Positions 9,483 to 18,422 of a DNA stretch of 64,000 bases are shown here, one piece after another. The stretch is from Flavobacteriia bacterium (GTDB lineage Bacteria > Bacteroidota > Bacteroidia > Flavobacteriales_D > Crocinitomicaceae). Location: the NCBI GenBank assembly GCA_947446925.1, contig CANFHU010000008.1, positions 52,220 to 116,219 of the forward strand, given 5' to 3'. The notes below the pieces were generated by a model that saw only the letters and a program-made list of their open reading frames with translations, was not told the origin of the DNA and searched no databases. Within the stretch, counting starts at the first letter, position 1; each line of letters begins with the position of its first letter. The position numbers and the translations under genes are program-made.

Positions 9483-10414
9483 TAGATACTTAAAAAGTTG
9501 AATAAATAATCGATAGCTTGATTACTTGCGCGTTGTACGGCTTCAATGGTGTTTGAGCCATTGTGGGAACCAAGAATACAATTATCCATATGTACAAAAG
9601 GTGATTCTGTATTTAAAGGTTCATTTTCAAATACATCCAAAGCGACAGAATCAATATGTCCTGATTTTAAACCTGCTAAAAGTGATTTTTCATCAATTAT
9701 TCCGCCTCGAGAAACATTGATAATACAAACACCTTTTTTCATTTTTTGGATAGAATCTTGATTAATAATTTGATAAGTAGATGAATTCAATGCACATGTA
9801 GTAATTACATAATCTGCTTTCTCTATATTGTTTGGAAATGTATCAAATGTGAATTTATTTATTTCAGATTCATCCGCTTTTGCAAATGGATCATAAACCG
9901 TTATATGCATGTCAAATGCATGTAGAAATTTTGCTGTAGATTTACCAATATCACCAAACCCAATTAAAGCAACATTTTTATCTTTTAACGATCTGCCCGC
10001 TGGTTTTATCCAATTACCTTTTCTTACTTCTCGATCAATATAAAATGATTGTCTTGCTAGTCCTAACACATAATTTACAGCTAATGTTGCAACTTCCGCT
10101 CCAAACATATTAGGTGTATTAGTTATTGGAATACCTAATTTTTCACATGCCTTAAAATCTACATTATCCACTCCAACACCCCATTTGACAGCGGCTTTTA
10201 AATTACCATTTTTACCAGCGGTGAAAACTTTTTCGGTAGCAGGGTCATCCCCAATTATCCAACCATCTACATCAGGAATAATTTGTAATAATTCATCCTC
10301 TGTTAATGTTTGAACCACATTTGGTAAGATTAGTTCGATTCCTTTTGCTTCAAAAACCGCGGTAAATTCCGAAATTCTTTTTAGCATTGGTGGGCATGTT
10401 ACAAGTATTTTCAT
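9482..10414 (-). CDS. D-isomer-specific 2-hydroxyacid dehydrogenase (SerA-like)
   Basis: 310 residues from the ATG; a longer frame runs back into the neighbouring gene but the ATG two bases after that gene's stop fits better. KWGVGVDN (77-84), the NAD-binding GFGDIG (152-157), NVSRGG with the catalytic Arg near 236, DVFENEP near 260 and SHNGS with the catalytic His near 284 mark the D-2-hydroxyacid dehydrogenase family. It lacks the C-terminal ACT domain of many SerA proteins, and its place in a glycan locus argues against a serine role. It probably oxidises or reduces a 2-hydroxy/keto acid for the activated sugar acid. Confidence 0.82.
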   Translation of the reverse strand: MKILVTCPPMLKRISEFTAVFEAKGIELILPNVVQTLTEDELLQIIPDVDGWIIGDDPATEKVFTAGKNGNLKAAVKWGVGVDNVDFKACEKLGIPITNTPNMFGAEVATLAVNYVLGLARQSFYIDREVRKGNWIKPAGRSLKDKNVALIGFGDIGKSTAKFLHAFDMHITVYDPFAKADESEINKFTFDTFPNNIEKADYVITTCALNSSTYQIINQDSIQKMKKGVCIINVSRGGIIDEKSLLAGLKSGHIDSVALDVFENEPLNTESPFVHMDNCILGSHNGSNTIEAVQRASNQAIDYLFNFLSI

Positions 10415-10415
10415 C

Positions 10416-11093
10416 TTATTTTCCAGGATATAATTCTTTAAATAAAAATTCTGCGACTTTAAAATTAAGTTCGACATCAATGTCTTGCGCTTCAATTTCT
10501 TCCATTTCGAATAGAAGTGGTCTATCTCCAATTCTATTCCATTTCTTTTCTAGAGTTTCTTTTGTAAATAAATACATACATGAATTTTCGATATATGTAG
10601 CAGGTAAATCTTGAGTTCTCAATAGAATGGATGGATTGTGGTTTATTGCTCTAGCTAATGGATCCCATAGTCTTTGTTGTAAACGCGTTACAGTAAATAA
10701 ACTATCATGAACAGGATAATTTGCTAAAAATTTATCTAAAGCATCTGAAATAGTTTTAGATGATAATAAGGGATTTGTACTGTGTGTTTGAAGGTAGAAA
10801 TTTGATTCCACCGTATTACAAGTATTAAGAAGTACATTATTCATTGGTATACTACCATCAGTTAAATGTGCTGGTCTTTCTAAAATTAACACTTGTGGGT
10901 AAATTTTTTCACATTGTTCCTTTATAGTAGGACTATCTGTATCTATTATTACTTTGTCTATTTTTGGACAATCAAGTAGAGTGTCGATAACTCTATGAAA
11001 AAGTGGTTTCCCAGCAAAATCTCGGTAGTTTTTACCTTTAACACGTTCGCTTGAATGACGCATTGGAACAATTGAAACTACGTTATATTTCAT
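10416..11093 (-). CDS. acylneuraminate cytidylyltransferase-like protein (CMP-sugar synthetase family)
   Basis: A 225-residue nucleotidyltransferase. SIVPMRHSSERVKGKN (7-22) is the CTP-binding signature of NeuA/KdsB-type enzymes, with the arginines and lysine of RxxSxRxxxKN; FHRVIDTLL and VIIDTDSP follow. It should couple CMP to a sugar acid such as a nonulosonate. No sialic-acid or KDO synthase gene (NeuB/KdsA-like) occurs in the window, so the substrate is open. It sits eleven bases after the cyclase gene and its stop lies one base before the dehydrogenase ATG. Confidence is high for the family, low for the substrate. Confidence 0.78.
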   Translation of the reverse strand: MKYNVVSIVPMRHSSERVKGKNYRDFAGKPLFHRVIDTLLDCPKIDKVIIDTDSPTIKEQCEKIYPQVLILERPAHLTDGSIPMNNVLLNTCNTVESNFYLQTHSTNPLLSSKTISDALDKFLANYPVHDSLFTVTRLQQRLWDPLARAINHNPSILLRTQDLPATYIENSCMYLFTKETLEKKWNRIGDRPLLFEMEEIEAQDIDVELNFKVAEFLFKELYPGK

Positions 11094-11104
11094 AATTTAT
11101 TTTT

Positions 11105-11749
11105 TTATATTTTTTGTAAAATTGCTCTTACAGGAACACCTTCAATTCCAAGTATACTTATTGGAAGACATGTTAGTTTATACATTCCTCCACCTACATT
11201 TCTAAGGTCTAAACCTTCTAAAATAATTATATTGTTATTTAATATAATCTGGTGTGTAACAGGAGGATCATAGAATTTTTGAATAGAACAATAGTCAATT
11301 CCAATTAAATCTATTTTTTGTTCCACTAACCATTCAGCAGCATCTGCGGAGATTGCACAGAATTCTACATCGAAGGTTTCATTATCCCATAAATTATTAT
11401 AAGAGTTATAAGTTTTTAATAATAATCTTGTAGTGTTGTTTGGTATGATTAGATTTTCTAAATCAGATCGTTGAACTGTTAATAGGTTTTTAGGTAATTC
11501 TACTATAAAACAATCTCCAATTAATCTATCTAAATTAATTTCATTAGTTGTTTTTCCGTTTTCTATAAAATGTAAAGGTGCATCTATATGGGTTCCGCTA
11601 TGCACATCAATATCGAGTCTTGAAACATTTGCATCACTGTTATTGCCAATAGTAGCGAGAAAAGAAATATTTATACCATAACCATTTGGCCAAACAGGTA
11701 ATTTTTTTGAAAGCGGTATGCTGATATCAATTATTTCGTAATTATTCAT
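11105..11749 (-). CDS. cyclase family protein (metal-dependent, kynurenine formamidase-like)
   Basis: The 214-residue protein carries HSGTHIDAPLHF (50-61), the conserved HxGTHxDxPxH metal-binding motif of the cyclase/kynurenine formamidase superfamily. Members hydrolyse amides or lactones, or catalyse ring closure in polyketide pathways. In this locus it could open or close a lactone or remove an N-formyl group from the sugar acid made by its neighbours; this is inference. Its reading frame overlaps the end of the upstream GT2 gene by eight bases, so it belongs to the same transcript. Confidence 0.78.
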   Translation of the reverse strand: MNNYEIIDISIPLSKKLPVWPNGYGINISFLATIGNNSDANVSRLDIDVHSGTHIDAPLHFIENGKTTNEINLDRLIGDCFIVELPKNLLTVQRSDLENLIIPNNTTRLLLKTYNSYNNLWDNETFDVEFCAISADAAEWLVEQKIDLIGIDYCSIQKFYDPPVTHQIILNNNIIILEGLDLRNVGGGMYKLTCLPISILGIEGVPVRAILQKI

Positions 11750-12677
11750 AATTAATTTTATTAGCTTCTATTTTCAAAGATTTTTGTTTTCGTAGAAAAT
11801 TGTTAGGATAATAAAATCTTGTTCGAATTGTATTATCCATGTTTCCAGAATGGTGATAGCCTTTCCAAGTTCCAAAAAATTGTAATACTCTAAAAACAGG
11901 TATGTCAATAATATTTTTGAAAATAGTAAATTCTTTAATCGCGTAATAATAATCACTTAGAATATTCGTGAAACTTAAGTATACAAAATCAATTAAAGAA
12001 AATTTAGCATATGGACTAATTCGTTTAAATGCAATTGCTTCTCTATAATAACGGTTATATACTTTTTTGGGAGTTTCTTCATGCACATGCACGATTATTG
12101 CTTCTGCTTCATAGATTAAGTGGAAACCTTTTTGTAGAATTTTCTCTGCCCAAGCTAAGTCTTCAAGACCAGTTAATGTTTCGTCATAATGTTGTTCCAA
12201 CCAAAGCGATTTTCTAATTGCTGCATTTGCGTTATTGCAAAATGGGTGTAATTGGTTATAGTTTGAAGTAGGAGGGAACCATTTAATCAATAATCTTTTT
12301 TCTGAGTATTTACTTGCATCGTCTCCAATTTGTCTACCATAAACTAATGCTACATTATCTTTTTTAAAAGGTTCTAGCATTTTTTCTATCCAGTTATTAT
12401 ATACAGGGTAAACATGTGCACTTGCAAACAATAAAATATCTCCACTAGCTTTTTTACAACCAATATTTAAGGCATAACCAAAGGAAAATTCTTCCGGTTT
12501 TATATTTACAACTATAGCGCCTTCATTTTTTGCAATTTCTGCTGTATTATCAGTAGAACCAGAATTAACAAGAATAATTTCAATTTCAGCACTACATATT
12601 TGATTTTTAATACCTTTTATTAGTTTACCGATATGTTTTTCTTCGTTAAAAGCTCTAATGATTATACTACATTTCAT
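11742..12677 (-). CDS. glycosyltransferase family 2
   Basis: A 311-residue GT-A transferase with SIIIRAFNEE (4-13), LVNSGSTDNTAEIA (36-49) and an aspartate-poor site near LLFASAHVYP where the DxD motif is expected; the same replacement (SAHV) is known in rhamnosyltransferase-like GT2 proteins. LTGLEDLAWAEKI (about 169-181) resembles the ED catalytic block. It is the first gene of the compact sub-operon that ends with the SDR, so it may use the CMP-linked product as donor. The exact donor and linkage cannot be inferred. Confidence 0.8.
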   Translation of the reverse strand: MKCSIIIRAFNEEKHIGKLIKGIKNQICSAEIEIILVNSGSTDNTAEIAKNEGAIVVNIKPEEFSFGYALNIGCKKASGDILLFASAHVYPVYNNWIEKMLEPFKKDNVALVYGRQIGDDASKYSEKRLLIKWFPPTSNYNQLHPFCNNANAAIRKSLWLEQHYDETLTGLEDLAWAEKILQKGFHLIYEAEAIIVHVHEETPKKVYNRYYREAIAFKRISPYAKFSLIDFVYLSFTNILSDYYYAIKEFTIFKNIIDIPVFRVLQFFGTWKGYHHSGNMDNTIRTRFYYPNNFLRKQKSLKIEANKINYE

Positions 12678-12748
12678 CTTCTACATATTAATATTTACTT
12701 TTATGGTATTGATAGTCAAATTGATAAAAGTATATAATAGTTTTGTTT

Positions 12749-13735
12749 CTAGTTGGAGGAATTAAAATACCCCCAATACCAATCTACAGCCTCTTTTAAA
12801 CCTTCTTGTAAATTGTGTGTTGGTTTATAACCAAGTATTTTTTTTGCCTTTTCGATAGATGCATGGGAGTGGGGGATATCCCCTAAACGTTCAGGTCCAT
12901 GAATAATTTCTACTTGACTAATTTCTTGTTTATATTCGGTTAAATATTTTTTAAGCAAGGATGTCATTTCAAGCAAATTTGCTCTTTCACCTACAGCGGT
13001 ATTGAATACCTCACCGATTGCATCTTTATTTTCAGTTGATGCAGCTAAATGGTTCATTTGGATTACATTATCAATGTAGGTGAAATCCCTGGAGTTTGTA
13101 CCATCTCCGTTGATAGTAGGTGATTCCAATTCCATAAATAATTGTGTGAATTTTGGAATTACTGCAGCGTATGCTCCATTGGGATCTTGTCTTCTTCCGT
13201 ATACATTGAAATAGCGCAAACCTATGGTTTCTAATCCGTATGTTTTATAAAAAACATCCGCATATAATTCATTTACATATTTTGTAATTGCATAAGGCGA
13301 TAGTGGTTTACCAATTACATCTTCCACTTTCGGTAATGCTTTAGAATCCCCATAAGTAGAAGAACTTGCAGCATAAACAAAACGCTTTACTTTCGCATCT
13401 CTTGCAGCTACAAGCATATTTAAAAATCCATTGATATTTACATCATTTGTTGTAATTGGATCATTAATTGATCTAGGTACAGATCCTAAAGCAGCTTGGT
13501 GTAAAATAATATCTACTCCTGATACAGCATCATTACACGTTTCTAAATTTCTTATATCCCCTTCTAAAAAAGTAAAATTTTTATTTGCTAAAAAAGGAAC
13601 AATATTTTCTTTTTTTCCTGTGGATAGATTATCTAAACAACGTACTATGTTATTATTATTTAATAACGATTCACAAAGATTAGATCCTATAAATCCTGCG
13701 CCACCTGTGACTAATACTGTTTTATTAGTAATCAT
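12749..13735 (-). CDS. wbpP: UDP-N-acetylglucosamine 4-epimerase (WbpP/TviC-like)
   Basis: An extended SDR that interconverts UDP-GlcNAc and UDP-GalNAc (or the uronic acid forms). TGGAGFIGSN (10-19) binds NAD, the serine triad is in AASSSTYGD (122-130) and Tyr148/Lys152 lie in PYAITK. The segments IGKPLSPYA, TKYVNELYADVFYKTYG and RRQDPNGAYAAVIPKF closely resemble WbpP/TviC as I remember them; that family prefers N-acetylated substrates, unlike GalE. It is separated from fcl by ten bases. It should supply UDP-GalNAc or a related sugar to the polysaccharide. Confidence 0.82.
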   Translation of the reverse strand: MITNKTVLVTGGAGFIGSNLCESLLNNNNIVRCLDNLSTGKKENIVPFLANKNFTFLEGDIRNLETCNDAVSGVDIILHQAALGSVPRSINDPITTNDVNINGFLNMLVAARDAKVKRFVYAASSSTYGDSKALPKVEDVIGKPLSPYAITKYVNELYADVFYKTYGLETIGLRYFNVYGRRQDPNGAYAAVIPKFTQLFMELESPTINGDGTNSRDFTYIDNVIQMNHLAASTENKDAIGEVFNTAVGERANLLEMTSLLKKYLTEYKQEISQVEIIHGPERLGDIPHSHASIEKAKKILGYKPTHNLQEGLKEAVDWYWGYFNSSN

Positions 13736-13745
13736 GTTGTACTAT

Positions 13746-14696
13746 TTATATTTTGACTTCTTTGAATGAATTTACATTTTCAAGAAACCATGTATATGTT
13801 CGACGAATTCCGTCTTCTAGTTTAATTTTAGCGATCCATCCAGCATTTGACATTTTGGAAACATCCATTAATTTTCTAGGTGTTCCATCTGGTTTTGATG
13901 CATCCCAAATGATTTCTCCTGTGTGTCCAACGGTTTCTTGGATAATTTCTGCTAACTCTTTAATAGACAAATCTACGCCAGTGCCAACATTAAATAAATT
14001 TTCCTCTAATTTGTTTTCAATGGAATATACAACAGCGTCCGCTAAGTCTTCTACATGTAAAAATTCTCTTTTTGGAGTCCCTGATCCCCATAAAGTTACA
14101 GGAGTATGACCATTCAATTTAGCTTCGTGAAATTTACGAATCATGGCGGGCAGAACATGCGAAGTATGCAGATCAAAATTATCGTTACTGCCATATAAAT
14201 TGGTTGGCATTAAACTAAAATAATCTTTATTGAATTGTTTACGTATTGCTTCACATGCTTTTACACCTGTGATTTTGGCAATAGCATACCACTCATTTGT
14301 AGGTTCTAAAGCGTCTGTTAGTAAATATTCTTCCTTTAATGGTTGTGGTGCTAATTTCGGGTAAATACATGAACTACCTAAAAAGATAAATTTTTCTACA
14401 TTTACCTGCAATGAAGCATCCAATAAATTATTTTGGATTTGCATGTTTTCCATCAAAAACTGGTACGGAAAATCATTATTTGCTAAGATACCACCAACAC
14501 GAGCTGCAGCATCTATTACAACATACGGTTTTTCATTTTGAAAGAAATCCCCAACTGCCTGTTGGTTACGTAAATCTAACTCTTTTGATGATTTACCAAT
14601 TAAATTGGTATATCCTTTTGCGGTTAAATTTCTCCAAATCGCGGATCCAACCATTCCGTTATGACCTGCAATGTATATTTTACTACTTTTTTGCAT
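13746..14696 (-). CDS. fcl: GDP-L-fucose synthase
   Basis: Converts GDP-4-keto-6-deoxymannose to GDP-L-fucose (3,5-epimerase and 4-reductase) with NADPH. The 316-residue protein has the modified glycine motif GHNGMVGSA (11-19), the family-specific LGSSCIYPK (106-114), EPTNEWYAIAK with Tyr137 and Lys141, and a downstream NVGTGVDLSIKELA. It directly follows gmd in the same direction with a five-base gap, the usual order. The product supplies L-fucose, or is modified further, for the surface glycan. Confidence 0.93.
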   Translation of the reverse strand: MQKSSKIYIAGHNGMVGSAIWRNLTAKGYTNLIGKSSKELDLRNQQAVGDFFQNEKPYVVIDAAARVGGILANNDFPYQFLMENMQIQNNLLDASLQVNVEKFIFLGSSCIYPKLAPQPLKEEYLLTDALEPTNEWYAIAKITGVKACEAIRKQFNKDYFSLMPTNLYGSNDNFDLHTSHVLPAMIRKFHEAKLNGHTPVTLWGSGTPKREFLHVEDLADAVVYSIENKLEENLFNVGTGVDLSIKELAEIIQETVGHTGEIIWDASKPDGTPRKLMDVSKMSNAGWIAKIKLEDGIRRTYTWFLENVNSFKEVKI

Positions 14697-14701
14697 AATT
14701 G

Positions 14702-15814
14702 CTATTCAAAATAGTTAAAAGTATTAAAATTACCCTCTTTAAGGTATTGGTCTTTTTGCATTAGTTTGACATCGCTTTGCATCATGTCTTTTACTAGATC
14801 TTTTAAATCGTATTCTGGAACCCACCCTAATTTTTCTCTCGCTTTTGTAGCATCTCCAATTAGTAAGTCTACTTCTGTAGGTCTAAAATATTTTGGATCT
14901 ACCGCTAAAACTTCTTTTCCAATTTCAACTTGGAATTCAGGGTTTGAGCAAGATGCAACATAGGCTTTTTCATCTACTCCGGTACCTTTAAATTCTAATT
15001 CGATACCAACTTCGTTAAAAGACATCCGAACGAATTCACGAACAGGGGTAGTTTTATTGGTTGCAATTACCCAATCTTCCGCTTGATCTGCTTGCAAAAT
15101 CATCCACATCATGCGCACATAATCTTTTGCATGTCCCCAATCACGTTGTGCATCTAGGTTTCCTAAGTAGAATTTATCTTGTAGTCCTAAAGCAATACGC
15201 GATGCAGCACGTGTAATCTTACGTGTCACAAAAGTTTCCCCTCTGATTGGAGATTCGTGGTTAAATAAAATTCCATTACAAGCATACATACCATACGCTT
15301 CACGGTAGTTAACTGTAATCCAGAAAGCATACATTTTTGCTACAGCATATGGGCTTCTTGGGTAGAAAGGTGTTTTTTCAGTTTGTGGAACTTCTTGCAC
15401 TTTTCCATATAATTCGGAAGTAGACGCTTGATAAATTCTAGTCTTTTTTTCCAATCCTAATAATCGAACAGCATCTAAAATTCTTAACGTACCTAGACCA
15501 TCAGCGTTACCAGTATATTCAGGAGTTTCGAAAGAAACAGCTACGTGACTCATTGCTGCTAGATTGTAAATTTCATCGGGTTGAATTTCTTGAATTAAAC
15601 GGATTAGATTGGTACTATCCGTCATATCCCCATAATGTAAAATGAAATTTTTATTTTCTGTATGCGGATCTTGGTATAAATGATCAATTCTATCTGTATT
15701 GAATAATGAAGATCTTCTTTTTAACCCATGTACAATGTATCCTTTTTTTAACAAGAACTCACTTAAATAGGCACCATCTTGTCCAGTAACACCAGTAATA
15801 AAGGCTGTTTTCAT
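14702..15814 (-). CDS. gmd: GDP-mannose 4,6-dehydratase
   Basis: First step from GDP-D-mannose to GDP-L-fucose. The 370-residue length is normal. [16 protein letters not shown] (7-22) binds [18 protein letters not shown] is the family block holding the catalytic Ser/Thr-Glu pair, and PRSPYAVAK holds the catalytic Tyr and Lys; [17 protein letters not shown] and [16 protein letters not shown] are hallmarks of Gmd. It is the first gene of the minus-strand polysaccharide transcription unit, with a TAATTTTG promoter box about 60 bases upstream. Base composition is closer to the housekeeping genes than to the AT-rich genes at the left end. Confidence 0.95.
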   Translation of the reverse strand: MKTAFITGVTGQDGAYLSEFLLKKGYIVHGLKRRSSLFNTDRIDHLYQDPHTENKNFILHYGDMTDSTNLIRLIQEIQPDEIYNLAAMSHVAVSFETPEYTGNADGLGTLRILDAVRLLGLEKKTRIYQASTSELYGKVQEVPQTEKTPFYPRSPYAVAKMYAFWITVNYREAYGMYACNGILFNHESPIRGETFVTRKITRAASRIALGLQDKFYLGNLDAQRDWGHAKDYVRMMWMILQADQAEDWVIATNKTTPVREFVRMSFNEVGIELEFKGTGVDEKAYVASCSNPEFQVEIGKEVLAVDPKYFRPTEVDLLIGDATKAREKLGWVPEYDLKDLVKDMMQSDVKLMQKDQYLKEGNFNTFNYFE

Positions 15815-15873
15815 TTAATATGTTTTAATGTTTGATTATTAGTTTGTTATGTTTAAATTTTGTAGTTTAAATT

Positions 15874-15881
15874 CAAAATTA
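15874..15881 (-). promoter_or_regulatory. Bacteroidota -7 box upstream of gmd
   Basis: TAATTTTG on the minus strand fits TAnnTTTG and would give a leader of about 55 nt before gmd. No clear -33 element is seen. It follows the putative terminator of the J-domain gene. Confidence 0.45.
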
Positions 15882-15896
15882 ACAATTTGCTAAATT

Positions 15897-15917
15897 AATA
15901 AAAAATCTTCAGATTTT
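15897..15917 (-). terminator. intrinsic terminator after the J-domain gene
   Basis: AAAATCT and AGATTTT pair around a GA loop, and on the minus strand the stem runs into TTTATT. It lies 34 bases after the stop codon of the J-domain gene and separates it from gmd. The stem is A/T-rich, so efficiency is uncertain. Confidence 0.5.
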
Positions 15918-15950
15918 AGAAGGTTTATCTTTAAACTCCTAGATTTTACT

Positions 15951-16793
15951 TTATAGAAATCCTAATACGATTAAATGGAACCAGCGATCTTGCGTCAAAA
16001 GAAAGAGGAAGAATAGTCCTTCAATCACAAAAAATGAAAATTTAAACAGGAATATATATGCCGCAGTTAATTCTTTTTTTCTTCGAACAAAGTAAGGGAT
16101 TGCAAAGAAAAGTGCCGTAAATGGATAGGTATTTACTGATGAAAAATCAATGTTATATGTACTTACTTCTAATTTACTCTTATGAAATATTTTTGTCGGA
16201 TTATGAAATATAAAAGAGCTAGAAATATAAATAGTGTCTGAGTATTGTAATTTATTTTCCAAATTTCTTTCCGTGAATATTTTTAAATTTTGATTGGTTT
16301 GAATTAGGAAAACTTCCTCTTGAAATAAACCATTGTATGGGGTTGAAAAATGCGTAACTAATTGTTTTTCAATATGATTTGGAAGCAATGGTTCCACTAT
16401 TAATAAAATACTTACAAATAGTGAAACATAGCTAATTGTACTAAATAGTTTCCATTGAATTCCGGACGTAATTTTTTGATAGGATTCTTTTAGTTTTTTT
16501 TCTTCTAGTATACGTTTTTCGCGCAATCGCTCTTTGGCTTTGCGTATTCTTTCCATCCGTTTTAATTCTTCCGATGGATTTGCTTCTGTTGGTATAAATT
16601 TGGGAGTTGGTTTATCCTCCATTAAGAAATCATATGCTTCTTTGATTAATTGAAAAATTTCTGTCGCATTTTCTGATTTATTTTTATCCGGATGAAACTC
16701 TTTTGCTAATTTTCTAAATTGTTTTCGAATTTCATCTTTGCTAGCATTCAAAGGAAGATTGAGCAATTCTAAATATTTTCTTCTAGTGCTCAT
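15951..16793 (-). CDS. membrane-anchored J-domain (DnaJ-like) protein
   Basis: The N-terminus is a J domain (about residues 4-60) with the essential HPD at 34-36 in AKEFHPDKNKSE and the usual helix pattern, so it should stimulate an Hsp70. A charged helix (80-105) follows, then three or more hydrophobic segments near 117-140, 220-237 and 245-270. The Gly/Phe and zinc-finger regions of true DnaJ are absent, so it is a specialised co-chaperone. Its ATG overlaps the end of menE by eleven bases. The partner process is unknown. Confidence 0.8.
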   Translation of the reverse strand: MSTRRKYLELLNLPLNASKDEIRKQFRKLAKEFHPDKNKSENATEIFQLIKEAYDFLMEDKPTPKFIPTEANPSEELKRMERIRKAKERLREKRILEEKKLKESYQKITSGIQWKLFSTISYVSLFVSILLIVEPLLPNHIEKQLVTHFSTPYNGLFQEEVFLIQTNQNLKIFTERNLENKLQYSDTIYISSSFIFHNPTKIFHKSKLEVSTYNIDFSSVNTYPFTALFFAIPYFVRRKKELTAAYIFLFKFSFFVIEGLFFLFLLTQDRWFHLIVLGFL

Positions 16794-17802
16794 TTTTCCA
16801 TTTTTGGTACGTTGAAATACGATTTATTTTTCCTGAGTTGGTTTCTTCAAACGGAAAATAAAAATATATATTTTTTGGAATCTCATGTTTTTCCAAATTG
16901 TTATTTAGCAACTCAAAAATTTCATTGTTTCGTTCAAATGAATATATATTTTCAATGAAAAGAACTATTCTTTCTCCTAGTTTTTCATCGTATGCTTTTG
17001 AAATAAAAAATCGATCCTTCAATTGATTTTCTATTTTCTTTTCTAGTATTTCAGGATGGAATTTTTTTCCGCCTGAAATGATGACAAAATCTTTTCTACC
17101 TAACCATTTAAATTCAATGGAGCTTATTAATTCAACTTGATCGTTTGTCTCCATAGCTTCAATCCCGAGAAGTGGTGCATGAATAATGAGTGAGTCGTTA
17201 GAAGTGGTAAACGAGATATTTTTTAATGCTCTAAAATTAGGAATGGAATCTTTTAAATTTTTTATTGCTACATGTGACATCGTTTCGGTCATACCATAAC
17301 TTTCATAAAAATTCATCGGATAGTTTTGAATTTTATCCGTGAGCGATTTAGAGACGGGCGCACCACCAAGTAAGATGTTATCAATTAAATATAATTTTTC
17401 CGGAGATTCTATTAGGATGGAAATTAACTGATAGGGAACTAAAGAAACAAACGCGACATGTTCTTGTAAATTAAGTAATGGATTTTTAACTACATCACTA
17501 ACAATTAATTGCATCTTAAATTCTAAAGCACGAATAATAAGCATTTTACCTCCAATCGTATCTGCTGAAAGCGATAATAAAATGTTTTGTCCTTCTTTAA
17601 ACTTAAAATATTCACCTGTCATTTGAGCAGACGCTTTTAGGTGTTTCTTAAGTAGTTTAATGGTTTTAGGTTTACCTGTAGAACCAGAAGTTTGAGATGT
17701 AATATAGTTTTTGTTAGAATTCCATTCATCGATAAACCCAAGAACTTTTGTTTTAAGTTCTTGGTTATCTGTTATAAATTTTATATTGATTTCAGGTTGC
17801 AT
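16783..17802 (-). CDS. menE: AMP-binding protein, probable o-succinylbenzoate-CoA ligase
   Basis: Adenylate-forming ligase that probably makes o-succinylbenzoyl-CoA in menaquinone synthesis. TSGSTGKPK (38-46) is the ATP loop, FYESYGMTET the second AMP-binding motif and WLGRKDFVIISGG the hinge; SGKINR near the C-terminus includes the catalytic lysine. At 339 residues it is short, as are MenE proteins of Bacteroidota, which lack part of the N-terminal domain. It starts on the stop of tsaC (TAATG). No other men genes are visible, so the substrate assignment rests on size and family resemblance. Confidence 0.75.
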   Translation of the reverse strand: MQPEINIKFITDNQELKTKVLGFIDEWNSNKNYITSQTSGSTGKPKTIKLLKKHLKASAQMTGEYFKFKEGQNILLSLSADTIGGKMLIIRALEFKMQLIVSDVVKNPLLNLQEHVAFVSLVPYQLISILIESPEKLYLIDNILLGGAPVSKSLTDKIQNYPMNFYESYGMTETMSHVAIKNLKDSIPNFRALKNISFTTSNDSLIIHAPLLGIEAMETNDQVELISSIEFKWLGRKDFVIISGGKKFHPEILEKKIENQLKDRFFISKAYDEKLGERIVLFIENIYSFERNNEIFELLNNNLEKHEIPKNIYFYFPFEETNSGKINRISTYQKWKNEH

Positions 17803-18413
17803 TAATCTAGTATACCTAAACCCTGTCTAATAATTTCTGGTGCTCCTGATGTACAATCTACTACCGTTGTCCCATCTAATTTTCCAAAACCACCATCGAT
17901 AATTAAATCCACTTTGTCGTTATAATGTTCTACGATTTCAGCAGGATCATTGTGGTATTCGAAAATCGAAGAATCGTCTTTCAAAGAAGTAGTTGCAATA
18001 GGATTTCCTAATTTTTCGGCAATTGCAATAATAATCGGGTTGTTTGGAATTCGAATTCCGATATCTTTTCGATTAGAATCAAATAACTTAGGAATTTCAC
18101 TTGTTGCAGGTAATATGTAGGTAAAAGGACCTGGAAGTGTTGTGTTTAATAATTTGAAAATTGGTCGATCAATTTGTTTGACGTATTTGGATAAGTCGCT
18201 CATTCCCGTACATATAATTGAAAAATTTGCTTTGTTCAATTTAATATCTTTCAGTTTTGCTAATTTTTCAAGCGCTTTTTTATGGTATAAATCGCAGCCG
18301 ATTGCGTATACACTATCCGTAGGAAAAATTACTAATCCGCCTTTTTTCAATACATCCACTACTTGATTTATTGCTCTGATATCTATGTTGTCTGGGTTAA
18401 TCTCTACTATCAT
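17802..18413 (-). CDS. tsaC: L-threonylcarbamoyladenylate synthase (TsaC/Sua5/YrdC)
   Basis: Makes threonylcarbamoyl-AMP from threonine, bicarbonate and ATP for the t6A modification of tRNAs that read ANN codons. The 203-residue protein is one YrdC domain: GGLVIFPTDSVYAIGCD (28-44) and LKDIKLNKANFSIIC are typical, as are LPGPFTYILPA (about 89-99) and GIRIPNNP. It lacks the C-terminal Sua5 domain. It is cotranscribed with menE downstream and begins ten bases after the EEP gene. Confidence 0.88.
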   Translation of the reverse strand: MIVEINPDNIDIRAINQVVDVLKKGGLVIFPTDSVYAIGCDLYHKKALEKLAKLKDIKLNKANFSIICTGMSDLSKYVKQIDRPIFKLLNTTLPGPFTYILPATSEIPKLFDSNRKDIGIRIPNNPIIIAIAEKLGNPIATTSLKDDSSIFEYHNDPAEIVEHYNDKVDLIIDGGFGKLDGTTVVDCTSGAPEIIRQGLGILD

Positions 18414-18422
18414 ATTCTTTTT

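Noticed and set aside
9526-9761. plus-strand frames opposite the hydroxyacid dehydrogenase
   Set aside because: They are shadows of the minus-strand gene without promoter, start context or family.
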